DNA of 64,000 nucleotides from Rhynchopus sp. YZ270_cl-10 (lineage: Eukaryota; Euglenozoa; Diplonemea; Diplonemida; Diplonemidae). A program made the translations under genes and the position numbers. A model generated the notes under the pieces. That model was not told the origin of the DNA. It made no database searches and saw only the letters and a list, made by a program, of their open reading frames with translations. The stretch lies in assembly GCA_964035575.1 (NCBI GenBank), contig OZ037858.1, positions 124,001 to 188,000 of the forward strand, given 5' to 3'. Shown here one piece after another: positions 52,983 through 61,604 of this stretch (the first letter of the stretch is position 1; each line of letters opens with the position of its first letter).

Positions 52983-53302
52983 AGGTGGACACACTCAATA
53001 TAGGGGTGGCAACGTGCAGAATACCGGTCAATCCAACAAGAAAAACATCGCCAAAAAGGGGCACAATTCCTTTTTTTCTATTTGTCGCAAAACGAGAAGT
53101 GCACACACACGAAAGGGAAAAAAATCACAGCAAATAGGAATTGGAGAACACCATTCTATGAAGCGAAGTCATACTATAAACACCCTAGTCACAAAAAGAA
53201 AGGTTGATGGTGCTGTCTACGCCTTTCATTGTTAGGCACATTTACCTAAAAAGCTGGCTCTCAAACGACACCGATACGTTGCTCCTACGTCACTTTCACA
53301 GA

Positions 53303-54442
53303 TCAGGCCCAGGTAATGTTGCCCAGGGACTTATCGAAGTTGATCCAGACGGAGGCGTGCTCGAATTCACGTGTCCAGATGTGTGCGGAGGAGTTCTGCG
53401 CAGCACCGAGCGGCTTGCCGAGGTTGTGGTCGTACTCCTTGACCCAGGGCCACGCATCGAGTGTCCAGTCGTTGCCTTTGCCCCAAGAGAAGTAGGACAG
53501 ATTCCCCATGGCGAGGAGGAAGCTGCCAAGCTTGAACTGGATGTCCTCACCCTCGCTGAAGGGTGCATGCGCCTGCACCGGCACGCCCAACGCCACACTC
53601 TCCATCATATCGAGCACGTCCGACAAACAACCAAGCCCCTGCCACGCACAGAAGAACTCATAGTAGTGCATCCCGCCCTCCTCTGCAAGGATCGTCCGTA
53701 CCTGGTTGTAGTACGTGGGGGGGACGCGGTGTGTGTTGAAAGACATGATTGCGAGTTTGTTGCGTGAAGTCGCGAGCTTGCAGGTGGACCGAATGACCTG
53801 GAGGGAGGAGTCTGTGACGGCCTTGATGTAGTCTGCGGTGCAGTTGTGCTCGGGACAGCGTACGAAGGGGACCATCATCACTTCGTCGAAGAAGACGCCC
53901 GCAGTGTCGTCCGTGAGCAGTGGCGACACGACAGAGTCGAGGAAGAACTGCTGCACGTCTGCCTGCGTGAAGTCGTAGACATACCCAAAGGAGTTGCATG
54001 TCACAGTCGCGCCGGTGGTTGTGGCGTTCACCCACCACTCAGGCTTGTTGTCGAACGTCTGCCCAGACTCATGCCACGCCTGGCTGCAGCCAAAGTAGAC
54101 GTACGGAAACACATACGACTGTGGCTTGTGTGCCCGTAGCGTGACAGCGGTCTGTGGCAGAACCTGCTCCTGGTTGCCTACCCAGTCCTTCAGCCCCCCC
54201 GGGCACGTCACGCTCAAAGGGTTCGCAGTCCCATTATGGCAAGTCAAATCCAACCCAGACAAATCAAGAAGCTGAAACTTCGAGAAATATTCTACCATAG
54301 AAGCGTTCAACAACCCCCCAGGTGCGCTGGTGCGACCAGGGAACGCCCAGGTAGGCACGGTGTCGTATGAGAAGGCAGGGGGCCACGTGATGGGTGCGCC
54401 TGCAGCAGCATGCGCAACTACGAGCAACGCAAACATCTTCAT
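53303..54442 (-). CDS. Secreted TIM-barrel glycosidase-like protein
   Basis: The protein has 379 residues. The first true ATG is 54442 (MKMFALLVVAHAAAGAPIT), which encodes a signal peptide; the frame before it lacks ATG. The mature part has a TIM-barrel look: LLDLSGLDL, PYVYFGCSQAWHESG, DTAGVFFDEVMMVPF (Asp-Glu on a strand end), KLAIMSFNTHR, MHYYEFFCAWQGL and FLLAMGNLSYFSWGKG. This order resembles the putative glycosyl hydrolase-like families with a GVFFDE-type strand. Asn-X-Ser/Thr sites are frequent, fitting secretion. Substrate is unknown and no biochemical family is certain. A TIR element lies 73 bp upstream of the ATG. Confidence 0.75.
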   Translation of the reverse strand: MKMFALLVVAHAAAGAPITWPPAFSYDTVPTWAFPGRTSAPGGLLNASMVEYFSKFQLLDLSGLDLTCHNGTANPLSVTCPGGLKDWVGNQEQVLPQTAVTLRAHKPQSYVFPYVYFGCSQAWHESGQTFDNKPEWWVNATTTGATVTCNSFGYVYDFTQADVQQFFLDSVVSPLLTDDTAGVFFDEVMMVPFVRCPEHNCTADYIKAVTDSSLQVIRSTCKLATSRNKLAIMSFNTHRVPPTYYNQVRTILAEEGGMHYYEFFCAWQGLGCLSDVLDMMESVALGVPVQAHAPFSEGEDIQFKLGSFLLAMGNLSYFSWGKGNDWTLDAWPWVKEYDHNLGKPLGAAQNSSAHIWTREFEHASVWINFDKSLGNITWA

Positions 54443-54507
54443 TTTTTGCACTCTTTTTTCTGTGTACCTCTGTTGGTGTTAAGGTGTTTTGACCCCCCAC
54501 CACTGGA

Positions 54508-55125
54508 TAATGTCCAGAGTGTTTTCCACGGTGGTTTTGGGTGGCATGACATGCCACCCAAGATTTTTGGGGTGGTTTTTGGGTGGCATATATGCCACCC
54601 AAGATTTTCTTCTTTTTTTTTGAGTGTTGTATGACCTGTGACCCCACCACGGAGAGCACGTGGCTCGCTGAGTTGCTCGAATTGCCTGCAGCTACCCAAC
54701 AAACATCATCACCGTCTCAGCTTCCTTCACGAGCCGTTCAGCCTCCACCACCTTCACAAGCCAAAGTAAATAGGGCAAAAGTAGCGTACCGTGCGCCTGC
54801 GGCGCTCTTACTGTCTTCATAAAGACAAAAGCACATTGCCAATATTGTGAATAGTGCAATTTTTTCCGCCTGCGGCGCCTACCTCCCTCCCCTCTCCTTC
54901 CTGTGATTGACAGGGAGTCGCGCGCGCGACGACCGCTAGGGCTGAAGAAAGCTCGGGGGGGCCAAATTTTGAGACCAAAAACCAAGCGGAAGCCCTGTTC
55001 GGGTAAATCAGGTACAGTGTTTAAGAGGGGGCCTTCCGCGCGGGAGAATTTTTTTTTGACCTAAAAAAAATAATATGCCACCCAAAAAAAATAATGTCAG
55101 ATCCTGGAAAACACCCTGTAATGTC
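54508..55125. mobile_element. Non-autonomous TIR DNA transposon with 7-bp target duplication
   Basis: The element body is 54515-55118 (604 bp). The ends are CAGAGTGTTTTCCA at the left and its inverted partner, with one change (CAGGG...), at the right. Both sides carry TAATGTC (54508-54514, 55119-55125) as a direct repeat. A second inverted match, GGGTGGCAT, lies further in on both sides. TIR start and duplication length suggest a hAT- or P-like family, but this is not certain. No coding capacity is seen. It sits 24 bp past the stop of the gene at 55149-56633 and just upstream of the glycosidase gene. Confidence 0.7.
54538..54601. repeat. Two tandem perfect palindromes (23 and 22 bp)
   Basis: 54538-54560 has arms TGGGTGGCATG around one base. 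54580-54601 has arms TGGGTGGCATA with no spacer. They are separated by 19 bases within the left end of the TIR element; a half-copy lies at its right end (55075-55085). Confidence 0.8.
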
Positions 55126-55148
55126 CAAAAAAAAAATGATACTCTTTT

Positions 55149-56633
55149 TTATATCCCAGACACACGAATCCGCAACGCCCCCTGCGTCTCATGCACAGGG
55201 CGCGGTGCGAGCTGCCACGTCTCCCTCACCACACCCGGATGCGTGCGGTGCAGCGCAGGGTGCACCGGCCACCCACACTTCCGGAGACTGTTCACTAACG
55301 CCACGGTGTCGTGCTGCGACAGCCCCTCCTGCCCTGTTTCTACCCGCAAACAGATTATATCGACCGTTTCCTTGCAGAGCTCATGAAGGGAGTTTGCCTT
55401 GCATAAGGCACAGGCCATCTGCCGGAGGGATGTATTTACCTTTGACTTTGCAGTGCCGCAGGTCCTCAGCAGAGGACGGAGAACGGCTTCGTATCGAGCT
55501 TCGGGGAGAATGGGGACACCACAACGAACAAGCCCAGTGAGCACATCAGCGACGGTGCGGAGGAGGCGGGGTAGGTCGCTGTCAGGAGTATCTTGTTTGG
55601 AGACTGTGTCCATGCACTCTAGGATCACCTCGCGCATTGAGGCACGCAGCCCCACTGCATTCTCATGATGCCCACCCACCAACAGCTCAACACATGGCAA
55701 CACCACAGACGCAGCACGCAGCTCCTCACCCCCCCGCTCCGCCCTCTGCCGCACTGCCCACACCCACAGCACACACATCCTCCCCACATGACGCACAGAC
55801 CCCCCTGCCTCCTTCAACCCCAACGCACAACGTGCTATCCACTTCACGTCCACGACACCTTCTTTAAACATATTCAGCACAGCGGAAACGGTGTGCGCCA
55901 GGTATTCCCCAGCAGGCATCTCGGGGGTTATCGATGCGAAGGAGAGGGTCACACTGTGGAGGAGGTCGCGCACCGGATAGCGTTTGCTTTTGATTGCAGT
56001 GTGCAGTGCTGTGGTAGCGGCAGGGAGGCAAGACCGACCGAACCTGGCTTGGTCGGTCTCTGGGCGACCAAGAAGACGCCCTGCAAGAGACGCTGCCAGC
56101 TGAGCTACTGCGTTGTGGTTGGCATGCGCCAAATGCCCCTCCCTCCCCACACTGTCCACATACGCCACCACTGCAACACTCCCCAACGCAGTCGCAGCCT
56201 CGCCCAACAGCTCCTCCCCTATTAATGCATTCGCACAGTTGCATGCCGCGTTCAGAAGCTCTGCACAGAACGGCGTGTCTATGGACGCCTTCTTGGTGCA
56301 CGACCTTTGCAACGCAGGGATCGCGTACGACACAACCTCCGCAAACATCGCCTGCACAGCCCCACGCTCCCCAGGAAGAAATGTGAGTGCACGGAGCAGC
56401 CCCGCCAGGTCCTTATCCTGGGCAACATGGAGGAATAGTGGTGCCGCGCTCAGCTCCTCCATGGTTGTGCACAGATTGTACATTGGGGAGACTGCCATGC
56501 TTTCGTTTGTAAGAGGCAGGGTGGAGAAGGAGGTACGCAATGGAACAACCTTAGGCGTTCGTGTGTCCGGGTCTGCGTGCAGTGCGGCCATCTTGGAGAG
56601 AACGCGCTTCGCACGGTGCTCCATTTTCGCCAT
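55149..56633 (-). CDS. Helical-repeat hypothetical protein, 494 aa
   Basis: A single frame from ATG 56633 (MAKMEHRAKRVLSKM). From about residue 60 to the end it is made of amphipathic helices of even length with many Ala, Leu and Val, as in HEAT/ARM-like or octotricopeptide-like alpha-solenoids. An example is the tail block HDTVALVNSLRKCGWPVHPAL, which recalls the ~38-residue repeats of organellar RNA-binding proteins. No catalytic residues were seen. The basic N-terminus might target a mitochondrion. Organellar RNA work is one possibility; evidence is thin. Confidence 0.6.
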   Translation of the reverse strand: MAKMEHRAKRVLSKMAALHADPDTRTPKVVPLRTSFSTLPLTNESMAVSPMYNLCTTMEELSAAPLFLHVAQDKDLAGLLRALTFLPGERGAVQAMFAEVVSYAIPALQRSCTKKASIDTPFCAELLNAACNCANALIGEELLGEAATALGSVAVVAYVDSVGREGHLAHANHNAVAQLAASLAGRLLGRPETDQARFGRSCLPAATTALHTAIKSKRYPVRDLLHSVTLSFASITPEMPAGEYLAHTVSAVLNMFKEGVVDVKWIARCALGLKEAGGSVRHVGRMCVLWVWAVRQRAERGGEELRAASVVLPCVELLVGGHHENAVGLRASMREVILECMDTVSKQDTPDSDLPRLLRTVADVLTGLVRCGVPILPEARYEAVLRPLLRTCGTAKSKVNTSLRQMACALCKANSLHELCKETVDIICLRVETGQEGLSQHDTVALVNSLRKCGWPVHPALHRTHPGVVRETWQLAPRPVHETQGALRIRVSGI

Positions 56634-56748
56634 CGTTGACCCCCCTCCTCCCTTCCTGTTGGTAAAGGTGGGTATGGTTAGCGTAACATCCTATGCGGAT
56701 TTGCATTTGTGTTGAGCAAAACGACTGCTTCGAGGGGCTGTAAGGTTT

Positions 56749-57306
56749 TTAGGTATCTTCGCTTCTTGGTTCCGTCGCCTCTTTTGCAGAGAAGCAAAGT
56801 TCGAAGAGTGCCTGCCGCAGTAGTATGCGCTGCAGTGGTGTGAGTTGCAGGGTTTTCTTTCCGTTGTCGAGGAACATCTTGCCTACGGTTGCTTGGGCGA
56901 CGCTCGCTGGGGGGGAGGTTTTGTCCTCAAGGACGTCGTCTATTCTACGCAACAGCTGTTGCGTTGGCGGCATATTTGGTTCTATTTCTGGCTGATACTC
57001 CTGCTGAGGTCTTGCTAGCATATGCTCCCCTAAGGCAATAGGGTTCATCAGGAACATCGCCTTCTGTCCACGCTGCGACACTGCAGGCCCACCTACCACC
57101 TCCGCCGCACCACCATCACGCACAGGAACACGCAGCACCTCGCGCCTCCGCTCTTCACCCACCGCAGGTGCATACGCATTCACCTCCTCCACGTGGTTGG
57201 CCCTGGAGGAAGGTGTCCCGGACGGAGGGGTCCCCTCTTCGTCAGAGTCCATGATTTTCCGCCGCTTTGCACCTTGGCGCTGTGGTGCAGCGCGTTTTCC
57301 TGGCAT
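56749..57306 (-). CDS. Small hypothetical nuclear-type protein, 185 aa
   Basis: ATG 57306 (MPGKRAAPQRQGAKRRKIMDSDEE) gives a basic NLS-like start followed by an acidic, Ser/Pro-rich stretch. The longer upstream frame is low-complexity outron. The C-terminal ~50 residues form a compact helical block ending LQRILLRQALFELCF. Family not recognised. The mix of an NLS and short helices would suit a nuclear complex subunit. Confidence 0.55.
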   Translation of the reverse strand: MPGKRAAPQRQGAKRRKIMDSDEEGTPPSGTPSSRANHVEEVNAYAPAVGEERRREVLRVPVRDGGAAEVVGGPAVSQRGQKAMFLMNPIALGEHMLARPQQEYQPEIEPNMPPTQQLLRRIDDVLEDKTSPPASVAQATVGKMFLDNGKKTLQLTPLQRILLRQALFELCFSAKEATEPRSEDT

Positions 57307-58412
57307 TTTATTGTGTATGGGGAGTGATATTCTAATGGGGATATGTCTGTAAGGGAGGCAGGGGGGTAAGTAGGTTAGAGGGTTTTGGGGGGTGAATTTG
57401 GTTAGACCAAGGCGGATGTATGTCACCTCGACGGTAGAAGTGCACCTATTGAATGATTGTGGTGCGTAGGAGGAGGAAGGAAAGCTTGTAGTGGGAATGG
57501 AAAAAGCGGGGGGGAAATGCCTGTGGGGCAAGGGGAAGGTGTCGTTGTAGTTGTATGAGGGGGAAAAAAGAGTTGCTGGTCGCCACTCAGCTGTGTGTCC
57601 TTTTGACACTAATTTCTATAAGCGAAACACCGTAACAAAGTCCGCAAAGAAGAGAACAATGCTGGCGTGACGTTGTGAAGACACTGCGCCCTGCACTAAA
57701 AGGGCCTTCTGCAGCATCTGATTGGCGTGTTGTGTTGTGTGTGATCTTGTTGTCTCTGTAAAAGTACTGTGCACACACAGCTTCTCCTGTTCGAAGGGGC
57801 ATTGAAGCCACTGCAAATAGGTCAATAGCAGGTGACGATACCAAAAAAGAGACTACAAAAACGTGAACGAAAATGAAAGAAAATGAAGTTGAGGGAAATA
57901 GATAAAAAACCCCCCGCACCCGATGAGATGTTCGTGGAACACAAAAGAACTACCTGCTTCCGATGCAACAACGGAAAGCAGCAAGGGGCAAAGGCGCGGG
58001 GCTGGGAACAGAGAGGGACGAAAAGGGGACGACGGGCGCATGCATGCCGCACCTGTGTCGTGTACTCAGTAAAGAATACCTTTGGCAAATCACATCTTGT
58101 ATGGACAACAGAGACTGTTCTAGTAACGTTGCAGCAGTTCGGTTTTGTGTTTTGTGCTGAACGGAGAAATTCTGGTGCATAGATGAGAAATGAATAAGAA
58201 GGCTTCCGAATGGTCGGATCATAGAATAGAATAGAGAGCAAATAGAGGTACAGGCAAACAAAGCCTGTTTAGGAAAATAGAGATATAGTGAATAGAACGA
58301 AAAAGAGAGGAAGAAACAAAGCAGCTGGGAAGTACCTCCCCGTTGCCGCTTTGTTCGTGTTGTATGTATGGTTACGTAAGAAAGGACAGGACAGCACCCC
58401 ATCACAGAATGC
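57307..58412. other. Intergenic spacer, no gene seen
   Basis: About 1.1 kb. Frames here are short and overlap on both strands without domain likeness. The region is A-rich on the plus strand at 58190-58320. Confidence 0.45.
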
Positions 58413-59417
58413 TCATCCAAGCACCTTGCACGACCAGCCGCCTCCAGGTGTGCACGTTCTGAGGCACTGTGCGTACCACTGCGACTGCTCGTAGCACTGT
58501 GTGCCGCTCTCACAGCACGCCGTGGCCCCCAGACAGTTCGAATACAGAGACAGCGTCGACCCGCTGCACGCACTCGACGGCACAGGCACAGGTGCTGTGG
58601 GCACAGGTGCAGGCGGTGTGGGTGGGGATGTTGCCGGTGGCGGTGACGAGCTCTGCATGCACTCTGCGTACCACGTGTCGAACTGCGCACACGGCGTGCC
58701 TGCTGCAGCACAGCAGCTGGCATCACGCTTGCACGCAGCGTACACACAGAAGACAGACGAGGCACAGGGAGTGGTTGGCACAGGTGCCGGCACTGTCGGC
58801 ACAGGCACAGGAGGGCTGACACCACCAGAGAACATGACGTCAATCACGTTGAAGAAGCTGTTCGATGTGTCACCCACATCCCACACACTCAGAATGATGT
58901 GGTACCCCTCCAGCGTCGGCACGTTGCACGTGTGGTCCGTCGTCATCGGCGGCTGCTTCATGCCTCCGTCCACAACACAGAACGGTGCGTCCTCAAACGT
59001 TGCGCGTGTCAGCGGTGCATTCGGGTTCCACCCTGCCCGCGTCATGTAGTACGTGTAGTCCTTCGTCACGTGGTTTGCGTTGAACGTCCACGTGAACTTC
59101 GTAGCCCCGCCCGACATCGGCACCTTCCCCCAGCGTGTCGCCGTCTGCTCGTTCAGCTCCGGGAAGCGCGAGTGTGCACCTCCTGCCGGGATCGTCCCGT
59201 CTGCCGGCCACCCGTCCGGCCCCTCGATGCTGAAGGGCTCCCACATGATCTGCCCGCAGTTCGTGTTCTTCTCTGAAGCGGGGGTGTGGGTGTTCGAACA
59301 GAGCTCCGCACGCGACGGCGGGTCCAACACGTGCCCGTGTCCGTATGCCTGCGAGACACACAGCAGCACGCAGAGGGTGCGCGCCGCGGTGCTGTGGGGT
59401 GCTTGTCTTGTGGACAT
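58413..59417 (-). CDS. AA10 lytic polysaccharide monooxygenase with two CBM1-like modules
   Basis: LPMOs are copper enzymes that oxidatively cut chitin or cellulose outside the cell. The protein has 334 residues from ATG 59417. The signal peptide ends at ...SQAYG, so the mature protein starts with His27 (HGHVLDPPSR), the amino-terminal copper ligand. The second brace His is His116 in FTWTFNANHV. CGQIMWEPFSIEGPDGW, LTRATFEDAPFC and HIILSVWDVGDTSNSFFNVID are close to the bacterial chitin-binding protein CBP21 (AA10). Two Cys-rich modules with CC-x-GT-C-WYAxC patterns follow, separated by Pro/Val/Thr linkers. They look like fungal-type CBM1 carbohydrate-binding modules. The AA10 assignment is strong; substrate unknown. 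Confidence 0.92.
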   Translation of the reverse strand: MSTRQAPHSTAARTLCVLLCVSQAYGHGHVLDPPSRAELCSNTHTPASEKNTNCGQIMWEPFSIEGPDGWPADGTIPAGGAHSRFPELNEQTATRWGKVPMSGGATKFTWTFNANHVTKDYTYYMTRAGWNPNAPLTRATFEDAPFCVVDGGMKQPPMTTDHTCNVPTLEGYHIILSVWDVGDTSNSFFNVIDVMFSGGVSPPVPVPTVPAPVPTTPCASSVFCVYAACKRDASCCAAAGTPCAQFDTWYAECMQSSSPPPATSPPTPPAPVPTAPVPVPSSACSGSTLSLYSNCLGATACCESGTQCYEQSQWYAQCLRTCTPGGGWSCKVLG

Positions 59418-59528
59418 AGTTATAGATGGTTTGTGGTTTGAATCTGTGTTGTCAAGGTGGTGTGGGGGCACGAGATGGGTTTGAAACAAAGAAAATATGG
59501 GAGACGCTGTTTAAATCTAAATCTAAGT

Positions 59529-59572
59529 GGGTGCAAAAGAAACCTCAAATGTCTCTCGTACAGACCCTTTGG
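59529..59572 (-). repeat. Recurrent hairpin element, copy 17
   Basis: Minus strand CTGT-ACGAGAG-ACAT, then TTGAGGTTTCTTTTGC. The loop is exact, the stem short. It lies about 110 nt upstream of the LPMO start. Confidence 0.5.
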
Positions 59573-59601
59573 AGAAAACAAAACGCGTCTAAAAAGTAAC
59601 A

Positions 59602-59637
59602 ATTGATCAGACGAAGCCTCACTTGCTCCACTGACCA
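59602..59637 (-). repeat. Recurrent hairpin element, diverged copy
   Basis: Minus strand GGTCAGTGGAGCAAGTGAGG, then CTTCGTCTGATC. Only general likeness to the family; it pairs with the copy at 59529. Confidence 0.35.
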
Positions 59638-59705
59638 AAAAAATGCTCTTTTGCAAATCTTTAACACATTCTACACATATGCTCTACTCTACTTCTCTGC
59701 ACGCA

Positions 59706-61604
59706 TCATGGCATCATCACCATTGGCGCAAAGTCGAGCCCCTCCATGCCAGGCTCACCACCACCACCATGCGACGACGCACGCAACGCAAACACCTCCT
59801 TCATCCACGCCACACGCTGCTCCTTGTACCCACCTGGACCTGGCTCCATCTGTTGCCCCTCCTCCTCCTCCTCCTCCCCTTCCCTTTGCCCTCTCGCCTG
59901 AACATAATGAATGTTTGGCTTAAAGGTGCACTCTGAAACAGCTTCATTGTCTTCGGTCTGTCGGATGTGGGTCAGTTTGGATTGGCGCCGTTTCTCCCAG
60001 GTAACGTTGTCGCTGTACATGGCGGAAGGGGAGCGGGGTGGGGTGGTCGGGAGTTGGTGGCGTTGGCGTTCCTCGTCTGCGCAGAGGGCCTGTTCGTGGC
60101 GCTTTGTCTCCCTGCGGCGGGCGTATTCGGATTGCTTTGCGTGAAGCATTGCAACCCGCGACATAGGACTGTTCCGTCCAGTGTGTTGCAACCGATCTTC
60201 GTCCATCCGCCTCGACTCCTCAAGAAGCCTAGGAGTAAACGAATTGTTCAGCTCATGCTCGGTGATATGCTCCAGGGTGACACGCGACTTTACATGCTGG
60301 GTGCCTCGCGTCAGACTCACCCCGCTTCTCCTCCTCCGCTCCTTCGCAAGCTTCAGTGTCTTTTCTCCAAGCTTTGGCGACACCTGCCTGCGCCTCCGAT
60401 CTTCTTCCTGGATACGTTCCCTCTTTGCCTCTAACCTCTCGTGCTCATGCGAGAGATGCTCCCATACGTCGCCACGATGCACACTGCCTCGCCTTCTGTT
60501 TACATTCGGTGTGAACAATGGCTGGCCCGTCTCTGCATCTGCAAGCGGCTGCGGTGGCAACACTGTACGCTCCGCAGGCACTTCATACAACGGTGCACGC
60601 GACACAACAGACGCACTCCTCCGCCGTCTCCGTGCATGGGGACGCACTGTGCTCTCACTCTGCGTGTCCTCCTCCCGCTTCTTTGGTGTGGACAGACGCA
60701 TCAACCGTCCCTCCGCAGTCCGAGGATCCAAGCCCTCTCTCTCACGTGCCATCGCAATGCGTACCGACATAGGATTCAGTTCAGGTGTCCCCCTAACACC
60801 TACCGTGGAAAGCGACTCCTTTTCCGCCTGTTTCCGCCGAATTTTCGCGTCACGTTGCGCAGCCCATTCCATCAGATGCGACCTCGAGCGAGACAACGAC
60901 CTCGAGGAAGCGTTGATAGACGGCGTCGCCGAACGGTGCTTCTGCATTTCCATGGCTTCCTCAAAAGCGGGGATGATTGGTTCTGGAGAAGGTGACGCAG
61001 TGCGGGACAAAGAAGTAGTACCTGCCGCTTCATAAAGCCGGTCAAAGGCAGAGCGTGCGTCGCCTGCCGCAAGCCTCCTGGAGGTAGCGCTAATGGCAGG
61101 CCCACGGAGATGCTGCAATTCACGCATCTCATGTCCCCGCCTTTGAGTTTCTAAGCGGGCACGGCTTTCTTCGTGGCGTTGGAGTAGGCCGTCCTCCACC
61201 TTGACACCTCGTTGCATGCTTCTCGCCTTCGCAGTGATCACTGGAGTGTTCGGATCGCGGAACGCAGCAACAATCGCAGCCACACCGGCACTGCTTCTCC
61301 CGCAGGCCTCCTCGCTTGCACGATGCACCCTCTGACGAAGGCTCTTCTGCACCTTGCCTCCCCCTCCACACAGCACAATCTCTTCTTCACTCGCAAATGA
61401 GGCCAACACCTGTGAAGCTGCCGGAGCTGCAACAGCAGGAACATCCTTTTCGACCGTCGGTTTCGCTGCAACTGTACCACCCCCAAGGCCGTAGTCACCA
61501 TGCGAACTGTACCCTGAAGAAGAGGACGATACACTAGCGTTGCTCCCACTCCTTAACGATGCTCCTCCATACACCACACGTGGTGGCTCGCCGCTGTAGT
61601 ACAT
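59706..61604 (-). CDS. Basic cytoskeleton-type hypothetical protein, 632 aa
   Basis: ATG 61604 (MYYSGEPPRVVYGG) lies 16 nt after a TTCAG acceptor-like site. The protein is Arg/Glu/Ser-rich with long charged helices (HERLEAKRERIQEEDRRRRQ). It has scattered short motifs of the form FTPNVNRRRG, SFTPRLLEES and TFKPNIHY. Such F-[TK]-P-x-[IVL] motifs in a basic background are common in flagellar and subpellicular cytoskeletal proteins of kinetoplastids. No enzyme motif or signal peptide. Function not assigned. Confidence 0.65.
   Translation of the reverse strand: MYYSGEPPRVVYGGASLRSGSNASVSSSSSGYSSHGDYGLGGGTVAAKPTVEKDVPAVAAPAASQVLASFASEEEIVLCGGGGKVQKSLRQRVHRASEEACGRSSAGVAAIVAAFRDPNTPVITAKARSMQRGVKVEDGLLQRHEESRARLETQRRGHEMRELQHLRGPAISATSRRLAAGDARSAFDRLYEAAGTTSLSRTASPSPEPIIPAFEEAMEMQKHRSATPSINASSRSLSRSRSHLMEWAAQRDAKIRRKQAEKESLSTVGVRGTPELNPMSVRIAMAREREGLDPRTAEGRLMRLSTPKKREEDTQSESTVRPHARRRRRSASVVSRAPLYEVPAERTVLPPQPLADAETGQPLFTPNVNRRRGSVHRGDVWEHLSHEHERLEAKRERIQEEDRRRRQVSPKLGEKTLKLAKERRRRSGVSLTRGTQHVKSRVTLEHITEHELNNSFTPRLLEESRRMDEDRLQHTGRNSPMSRVAMLHAKQSEYARRRETKRHEQALCADEERQRHQLPTTPPRSPSAMYSDNVTWEKRRQSKLTHIRQTEDNEAVSECTFKPNIHYVQARGQREGEEEEEEGQQMEPGPGGYKEQRVAWMKEVFALRASSHGGGGEPGMEGLDFAPMVMMP

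Larger units (their letters stand above)
51555..53302. other. Spacer rich in hairpin elements
   Basis: About 1.75 kb without a supported gene. It carries four hairpin copies in two pairs (52130-52242 and 52898-52982), the densest cluster in the window. An A-rich run lies around 52320-52350. Confidence 0.55.

Noticed and set aside
59418-59489. Longer N-terminus for the LPMO
   Set aside because: It would bury the signal peptide and the required N-terminal histidine; ATG 59417 gives a proper preprotein.
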